Assembly: GCF_023051105.1 (NCBI RefSeq)
Contig: NZ_JALKIL010000009.1
Location: 1-64,000, forward strand
Direction: 5' to 3'
Length of the DNA stretch: 64,000 nucleotides
Source: Anaerobiospirillum sp. NML120449
Lineage (GTDB): Bacteria > Pseudomonadota > Gammaproteobacteria > Enterobacterales > Succinivibrionaceae
Under the pieces are notes generated by a model. That model searched no databases, had not been told where the DNA came from, and saw only the letters and a list, made by a program, of their open reading frames with translations. This document shows, in pieces, positions 58,192-64,000 of the stretch. The stretch's first letter is position 1; the number at the start of each line of letters is the position of its first letter. The position numbers and the translations under genes are program-made.

Positions 58192-59607
58192 TCAGGCCGT
58201 GCTTTGTGTCAGCTCGAAGCGGTAGCCGGCATAAGTCATCACATGGTAGAAAAAAATCATGGCCGCATGGGTCATAAAGCCACGCACCGGCCGCAGATTG
58301 CCATCGGTATAGTGGTCACTGAGGCTGTATTTCTGGTAACTCCATGCCAGCAAATAGAACAGACAGCGATCGCCGGCCGGCAGAGGCATGTTGCTGTGCA
58401 GCTCACAGCCTGATTCGTGAACGGTGACCTTGAAAGCCGGGCGCAGGCCCTGCTCATTCATCAGAGCATTGACCGGCAGCAATATGTCCTGATAATCGGG
58501 CAGATTGTGCATCTGCAGCATGAACTCAGGCACAGGCACAAATAAGTTCTGTCCATTCTCAGCAAAGCACAGGCAGTACTTACGGAACTCTTCTATGTCT
58601 TTGTCCTTTTTGAGATATGCAGCAGCAGGGGCTTTGCGGGTACAGCCATCAAGTGAGCGCATCTGGCCCCAGCCCATGTTTTTGCCCGTATGCAAAAAGA
58701 CAAAGTTCTCCAGGTTTTCAATGGGACTGGCATCGGCACTGTCCAGGATCTCATGGAGCTGCTCAGCCACCTCAGGCAGAGGCGGCGCCAGACAGAACAT
58801 GCGCCGCACCTGCTCCGCCCCGCCTTCCGTGCTGCTGCCTGCAGCGGCGGCAGCGGCGCAGCCGCCACCGCCTCCGGCGTCAGCGCCTCCGGCGGCTGCG
58901 GCGTCACCGCCGCCCTGACGGATAAGCAGCTTCCTGACATGTTCATCATCGGCTGTTCTTGCGGTATCGTCGGACATGGTCAGGGGCGCAAGACCGCTGA
59001 AGTACATCTTGTAAGGCCTGATGCCACCTCTGATGATGGTGATGCCGGCGACGGCAGCCGAGCTAAATGGAGGGCTGATGCGCCTGTGACCTGAAGAGAG
59101 GTGATAGCCGCAGGCTCCATAGACGCGGTCGATAAAGTCCGCAATATGATCCTTAAGATCCTGATTGAACATGTACTCCCGGCGCTCATCATCACTGTCC
59201 TGGCCGTCAGTGGACTCCCCTGAGATGCTGCAGCAGTGCAGTATGTTGCTGACAGTATCTCTGATGACAGACTTGAAGTGACGGGCTGATGTGCCCGGCA
59301 GCTGCGGGTCGTCCTCGCCCGCGTCCACGCCTGCGTCCCCGGCGTAGCCGCTGCCGCCGACCTGGCCGCCGGCGCGGTCGTCACCATCGCCGGCCCGGCC
59401 GGACCTGAACTCATCAGGGCACTGTGAATCAACCTGAACTTCATAATCAAAGAGCGCATACTGGGCACGGAAAGCCGCAGCCGTCATGCACAGGCGCCAC
59501 AGCCACTGTTCGTCGTTGTTGTTCAGGTCAATGCAGGCATCAAGGCCCGTGTCCTTGAGTATCCTGTTTTTAAGTTTGCTCTCGAGAATGCAGGTGCTCA
59601 TACTCAT
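58192..59607 (-). CDS. 471-aa protein of unknown function beside the helicase
   Basis: No family recognised. The protein is soluble, with an Asp/Gly-rich stretch (about 75-110) and a Gly/Ala-rich insertion (GGADAGGGGGCAAAAAAG, about 235-265) that looks like simple-sequence expansion. The remaining parts look folded, e.g. FVFLHTGKNMGWGQMRSLDG and FYLLAWSYQKYSLSDHY. It lies 134 bp upstream of the helicase gene and 111 bp downstream of the AAA-like gene, all in one direction, so a joint operon and complex are likely. The start is one of two close ATGs at the 5' end (MSMSTC); neither has a strong Shine-Dalgarno. Confidence 0.75.
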   Translation of the reverse strand: MSMSTCILESKLKNRILKDTGLDACIDLNNNDEQWLWRLCMTAAAFRAQYALFDYEVQVDSQCPDEFRSGRAGDGDDRAGGQVGGSGYAGDAGVDAGEDDPQLPGTSARHFKSVIRDTVSNILHCCSISGESTDGQDSDDERREYMFNQDLKDHIADFIDRVYGACGYHLSSGHRRISPPFSSAAVAGITIIRGGIRPYKMYFSGLAPLTMSDDTARTADDEHVRKLLIRQGGGDAAAAGGADAGGGGGCAAAAAAGSSTEGGAEQVRRMFCLAPPLPEVAEQLHEILDSADASPIENLENFVFLHTGKNMGWGQMRSLDGCTRKAPAAAYLKKDKDIEEFRKYCLCFAENGQNLFVPVPEFMLQMHNLPDYQDILLPVNALMNEQGLRPAFKVTVHESGCELHSNMPLPAGDRCLFYLLAWSYQKYSLSDHYTDGNLRPVRGFMTHAAMIFFYHVMTYAGYRFELTQSTA

Positions 59608-59718
59608 ACTTTGGTCTTTTAAGGCTGCAGAGCCCGGCAGCCAGGTGATTTTCCAAGGGGCCGTCCCATCGGATGTCCGGCCGCGCCGCTCAGCCCGGCC
59701 GCAGCCACAGCTGCTACA

Positions 59719-62700
59719 TCAGGATCCTCTTCTTGAGTTTACCCGGTTGAGCAGGCGGCTCATGGGGCTGTTCATATGATCATGTCCAGATTGCTCATTT
59801 ACCGTTTTTGACTGTCCCGGTTTGAAAGCTTTCAGTCTTTCACTGGCTGACTGTTGTTCATTGCTTTTGACCGATGATGTAGCTGCAGCCGGTGCAGACG
59901 CCTGGTCCGGTGTGTCTTCCGATGTGCCTGCAGTGTAAATCCCCCGAACACAGTCATCGGGCAGCAGGCCACTGGCCTTAAGCACAGGCTCTATCATCTC
60001 CTTTACTGCAGGAAACAGAAAGCCCGAGCTGTAAGCCTGTTCCAGAAGATCAAGATTGTCAGTGCACCTGGCCAGAGGGGCCAGAGCTCCGGCGGTCATG
60101 ATGTTAAAGCCAGCCTGATCACTGCTTATATTGTCCGGAAGCAGTTTGCGGTAAAGCACTGTGGCTATGCCAAGAAGCTGCTCAAGATTGCGCAGCGTAC
60201 TTGAAGACAGCCCCATCATTGAGAAGTCAGCCGGCAGGGTGAATGGCTGATCCGGGATCACGAAATTTCCAAGCGGGCATGATGGTGCCCTGAGCATGGT
60301 ACTGTCACGGATAAACACACGGTCCACATACATGTCGGTAAGCACCGGCAGTACGAAGTTGAACAGCCCCTTTGGCTGCAGGGCAATGTCATCCCAGAAA
60401 GGATAGTCAATGAACACGGTGCGTCCGGATTCAGCTGCGGAGATCAGCATCGAGTCGTTATAGCCCGGTGAAAAGACATTATCCACACGGACCGCTTGCG
60501 AACACTCATTGAGAGCTGCCTTGAACTCCGCTCCGTCCCATTGATGTCCAAGGGTAATGGTAGACAGGCCGTCAAAGCCGCTTGCCGAGCAGAAAGCGCT
60601 GATGATGCGGCCGCTGCCTGGACCTGCCAGCATCACCGGCATGCCCATGATGGCTGCGGCACTGAGAACAGAGCTGAGTATGCGTGATTTGGCAAGGTCG
60701 ACAAAGCCATGCTTCTGCAAGGCCACACTGGCCGGCATGGCGATATTGGATGCGCTCTTGCCTGAACCGGCCGCAGAGGCGGCCCATGACTCATGACAAA
60801 TGCTCAGCGAATCAAAGCTCTTTTTCCTGGATCTGTCGTCACCAGCTGCAACAGGCGCAGCAACTGCTGCAGGCGCCGCAACGGCGGCACCAGCCACAGG
60901 CACTGCAGGAACGACAGGCGCAGCAACTGCTGCAGGCGCAGCAACGCTCTCAGCTGCAACAGCAGCTTCCGGAGCGGCTGGTACCGCTGCCGACGGGGCT
61001 GTGCTCTGGTCAGGTGAAATGCCTGAAGAGGCGGCAACAATCGAGGTCGCAGACTGGTCCTGGTCATGGACGGCACTTTCGCCTCCGGCGGACTGGGCCT
61101 GTCTGTCTGTATCCTGGTCCTGACTGTTCTGCAGGTTTTTCCTGAGAATGTGGAGCTGTTCACGCCAGCTGGCCGGATCTGCGGCTTTATCATTGTCGGG
61201 CCCTGGGCTCTCCTTCAGGGAGGATGGTTGCTGATCTTGCTGGTCAGGCTGCTCTGACTGTGTCGGCAGGGCCAGATTGAGGTGCGGCCACAGCGGTCTG
61301 AGGGCTTCGTTTTCTGCCACTTCACTGAAAGTGTCGAGCAGCGAGAAAGAGTCAGGTCTGGTGATGGCAAAGGCCATTCTTACCAGACTCTGGCTGAGCG
61401 CACTGCACTGGGTGCGCAGCCTGCCGGACTGATGCTCTTGGCTTTCATCAAGGTCATCAAGCTCGCCGTACATGCCGTCAGCCAGCTGTTTCATCATCTC
61501 AGGCGGCAGCCTGGTCATGGAGTTGAACAGGGCCAGTACCTGATTGATGGTCAGACCGTCAGGACTCATGGCCGAAACGCACAGCTCTTCAACAGCTATG
61601 CTGAATTGCTTTGCCCTGTCATTGCTAAGACCAAGTTTCTCTACAGCTGTGGAGCTCCATCTGCGGCGCATGTCATCATTGAGGCAGACGGCTTTAATGA
61701 AGCTGCGCAGTGAGGCGCAGTCAAAGTTCTGGGCATCGGACATTTCCCGGCCCAGTGAGTGCAGCTGCTCCACCAGATTAATGCTCCACATGCGGGAGCA
61801 CTTAAGCTCGGTGCACAGCTTTTCGATAATTTTCTGGCCATTGGTGCTGGCTGCTGCAGGAATGGAGCTGACCGGTTCGGCTGCAGTCTGCGGTTTTGAT
61901 GGCTGGGCGCTCCTTGTTGCTACGCTGCCGCCTGCAGATGCAGCCCTGGCTGCATTGCCGGCCGCAGCCTGAGCAGCAGGCGCAGCCGTGCTTCCCGCTG
62001 CGGTAAGACCGCCCAGGGTGACCAGATTGGTGATGATCTCAGGGTTGAACTTGTCAGGCACAGTAAGCTGCTGGAGCATGCTGGTAAGCACGTCAAAAAC
62101 AGCAGATGAGCGCTCTTCATTAATATGCAGTCGTGAGGTGATATTCCTTATGATATTGCGTTTGAAGCGGGCCGGCAGGCGCTTCATGAGCCTGCCCAGC
62201 AGGCTGTTGAGGGTGCGGCTGCATGCAATGAACTGCTCATCTGAGATGGGGGTGTTGGAGTCGAGCAGCTCAAGGGCAGTGAGGAGCTCGTTTTCAGCTT
62301 CATCCTCTGCCTCATCATCTTTGTCATCCGCGAGCTTTTGCTCTTCCCTGCCTTGCTGTGTACCGGCATTGAGCATCTGAGCCAGAGCGCTCAGGGAGCC
62401 GCGCTCAAAGTCCTGGAAGTTTTTGAGATCGTTTACCAGGGTGGTAATGGCGCTGATGATGTCACGTGCATTGGCACTCTCACAGTTGAGCTCACCTGCC
62501 ATGCCCTCAAGCACATCATCATCCAGAACCAGCTCCAGATCATGAGCTTCCAGATAAGTCGCAGTCGCAGTCGCAGTCGCGCGGCTGTCAGCGCTGAGGT
62601 TGCTGTCAGCGCGGCCGTCATTCAGGCTGTCTGCAGCTGAGTCCGCCTTCTTATCAGCTGATGCAGTCGTGGCTGCAGATGTTGCCTTGCTTGCAGCTGC

Positions 62701-64000
62701 AGCTGCAGCGGCAGCTGTTGCACTTGATGTTGCGGCTTTGTCCTTGCCAGAGGCGGCTTTATCGGCCTTTACCGAGGCATTGGCAGCCGCTGCAGCGGCT
62801 GCAGCTTTGCTGCTTCCAGCATCGGCCTGTGCCTTTGCCGACTTATTGGTCTTGCTTGCATGAGTGCCCTTACCAGTTGGAGCTGTGCTCTGAGCCTGGG
62901 CCGCTGTGAGGTCAGGCCTGGAATCAGCAGCGGCACCGGTCCTGGCAGCGGCCGTTTTTCCGGCGGCTGCAGCAGCGACAGCAGCTGAAGATGCTGCCAT
63001 TTCCTGAGCTTTGGCTCCTTTGGCGGAGCTGGCCTGTGCAGTCGTCTTTACATCTGCAGCGGCTTTGGTCTTGCTCTGCGCAGTGGCAGTGGTATTGGTC
63101 TTGTCCTGGTCAGCTTTCAGGGACTTGCTGCCGGTGGCGGTGCTGCCGGTGGCAGTGCTGTCGGTGTCAGCTGCAGCATGTGCCGGAAGTTCAAGCACTG
63201 TCAGGCGGCAGAATCGGCTTTCCGTGGTCAGATCAACGGACACGGCTATGTAGCGGCTGAGCTCGCCCATGAGATCGCTGTTGTTAAAGGCACGCTCTGA
63301 TGGCAGTACCATGCCGACCCGGCAGCCGCCAAACTGACTGGTTAATGTCTGGGACAGCAGAGAGTATCTGTTGTTGAGCACGCGGCAGCTGACGTCGGAT
63401 GTCTTATCGGAGACAGTGCTTACCACTATGGTCCGGTTCTGGTTTTCCAGGGAAGGAAAGCTCAGGCGTGACAGTGGAGCCTGCTCTATGGAGATGAGGT
63501 CCTTGAGCCTGTGATCGGCAAAGAAGCTGTTAAGCTCGGCTACAGTTGATTTGCTTTCTGCGTAGCCCCTGATTACGAGCTTTCTGGTTTTGGCAATATT
63601 GATCCTTTCAGTTGCAAGCTTCTTTGCACTTGTCTGAATGCGGGTATAGTCATTCATGTTGAAGCCCGCAAGGTGCTCAAAGCCAAAGGACTTCCGGCTC
63701 AGGCCCACAGGGAATCTGGTAGCCAGAGTGGCCGCAGCCAGCAGCATTATCGGGGTTGAGCAGGAGGGATCGATGAAATTTGTGCTGTCAGTGCAGCCTG
63801 AGAGGGTGACTATGCCAGCTGCCGTGCTTTCGCGCATATCAAAGGCGGCCGTGTCCCTTCGGGCCCTGTATGTCCAGGCCGGATCGCCTGATACCCTGAT
63901 CGCCACTCTCAGGGTGTTATCCTGGAAAATGGCTCTGATGTGGAGGTCTGCATCGTTCTGTTTGACTTTCAGGCCAGTCATGCCCTGACCGTCAAAATAG
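59719..64000 (-). CDS. large protein with degenerate AAA-like domain (5' end beyond window)
   Basis: The frame stays open to the window edge, so the gene is 5'-partial; at least 1426 codons are visible (the first Met in view is at 63981). The first 260 residues look globular, then about 220 residues are almost only Ala, Lys, Ser, Asp and Thr. Further helical segments follow, then a domain that resembles an AAA+ (McrB- or MoxR-like) module: MPVMLAGPGSGRI (about 1115-1126 from that Met) in the Walker A position, then RTVFIDYPFWDDI where Walker B is expected. The invariant Lys is Arg and the acidic Walker B pair is absent, so ATP hydrolysis is doubtful. It is the first of three co-directional genes ending in the DUF1998 helicase. 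Family not recognised. Confidence 0.78.
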   Translation of the reverse strand, partial: YFDGQGMTGLKVKQNDADLHIRAIFQDNTLRVAIRVSGDPAWTYRARRDTAAFDMRESTAAGIVTLSGCTDSTNFIDPSCSTPIMLLAAATLATRFPVGLSRKSFGFEHLAGFNMNDYTRIQTSAKKLATERINIAKTRKLVIRGYAESKSTVAELNSFFADHRLKDLISIEQAPLSRLSFPSLENQNRTIVVSTVSDKTSDVSCRVLNNRYSLLSQTLTSQFGGCRVGMVLPSERAFNNSDLMGELSRYIAVSVDLTTESRFCRLTVLELPAHAAADTDSTATGSTATGSKSLKADQDKTNTTATAQSKTKAAADVKTTAQASSAKGAKAQEMAASSAAVAAAAAGKTAAARTGAAADSRPDLTAAQAQSTAPTGKGTHASKTNKSAKAQADAGSSKAAAAAAAANASVKADKAASGKDKAATSSATAAAAAAAASKATSAATTASADKKADSAADSLNDGRADSNLSADSRATATATATYLEAHDLELVLDDDVLEGMAGELNCESANARDIISAITTLVNDLKNFQDFERGSLSALAQMLNAGTQQGREEQKLADDKDDEAEDEAENELLTALELLDSNTPISDEQFIACSRTLNSLLGRLMKRLPARFKRNIIRNITSRLHINEERSSAVFDVLTSMLQQLTVPDKFNPEIITNLVTLGGLTAAGSTAAPAAQAAAGNAARAASAGGSVATRSAQPSKPQTAAEPVSSIPAAASTNGQKIIEKLCTELKCSRMWSINLVEQLHSLGREMSDAQNFDCASLRSFIKAVCLNDDMRRRWSSTAVEKLGLSNDRAKQFSIAVEELCVSAMSPDGLTINQVLALFNSMTRLPPEMMKQLADGMYGELDDLDESQEHQSGRLRTQCSALSQSLVRMAFAITRPDSFSLLDTFSEVAENEALRPLWPHLNLALPTQSEQPDQQDQQPSSLKESPGPDNDKAADPASWREQLHILRKNLQNSQDQDTDRQAQSAGGESAVHDQDQSATSIVAASSGISPDQSTAPSAAVPAAPEAAVAAESVAAPAAVAAPVVPAVPVAGAAVAAPAAVAAPVAAGDDRSRKKSFDSLSICHESWAASAAGSGKSASNIAMPASVALQKHGFVDLAKSRILSSVLSAAAIMGMPVMLAGPGSGRIISAFCSASGFDGLSTITLGHQWDGAEFKAALNECSQAVRVDNVFSPGYNDSMLISAAESGRTVFIDYPFWDDIALQPKGLFNFVLPVLTDMYVDRVFIRDSTMLRAPSCPLGNFVIPDQPFTLPADFSMMGLSSSTLRNLEQLLGIATVLYRKLLPDNISSDQAGFNIMTAGALAPLARCTDNLDLLEQAYSSGFLFPAVKEMIEPVLKASGLLPDDCVRGIYTAGTSEDTPDQASAPAAATSSVKSNEQQSASERLKAFKPGQSKTVNEQSGHDHMNSPMSRLLNRVNSRRGS

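Overview
The window most likely comes from a gut gammaproteobacterium of the Succinivibrionaceae/Aeromonadales type. This is inferred from a CRP whose sequence is close to that of E. coli throughout, a FabA with the gammaproteobacterial layout, MepA, a DusC-type dihydrouridine synthase, MYG1, flagellin and a good sigma-54 promoter beside a flagellar-like gene. The genome is GC-rich. Only about 63 percent of the window is coding, and the intergenic spaces are full of unrelated short tandem repeats. Many proteins carry Ala/Gly/Ser/Thr-rich insertions or tails.

Layout. 0-9 kb: housekeeping genes with long spacers: rubrerythrin, three identical tRNA-Pro(UGG) genes behind a perfect consensus promoter, an arsenate reductase/LMW phosphatase, fabA and crp. 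A candidate small RNA lies at about 6.0-6.15 kb. 9-19 kb (minus strand): a compact three-gene operon encoding a P-loop NTPase with a Cys/His cluster, a 713-aa protein of unknown function and a 1735-aa protein ending in a possible PD-(D/E)xK-like core. It looks like an anti-phage or restriction-type module, but I cannot match it to a named system. A 33-bp minisatellite sits just upstream. 20-31 kb: flagellin, an ISAs1-like transposase relative, a 14-TM-type MFS exporter with an Ala-rich tail, and an Mrr-like restriction protein whose catalytic residues look lost. 33-38 kb: a sigma-54-driven flagellar-like protein and MepA, then three CRP-type sites. 38-45 kb: a Cys-rich acidic orphan and a TPS-domain exoprotein. 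Each is preceded by an array of GATAACAG boxes spaced about 40 bp apart. 45-52 kb: a DUF1189-like membrane protein, a DUF1036 protein, MYG1, DusC and a periplasmic protein. 52-64 kb (minus strand): a second large cluster with a 1944-aa DEAH/DUF1998 helicase, a 471-aa unknown and a protein of at least 1420 aa with a degenerate AAA-like domain that runs off the window. It resembles the DUF1998-helicase defence systems (Druantia/DISARM class).

Three loci (9-19 kb, 28.9-30.1 kb and 52-64 kb) are therefore plausibly defence-related. They are separated by envelope, motility and housekeeping genes. The most unusual non-coding structure is the regularly spaced GATAACAG array at 38.3-41.2 kb. No rRNA genes or CRISPR arrays were seen.
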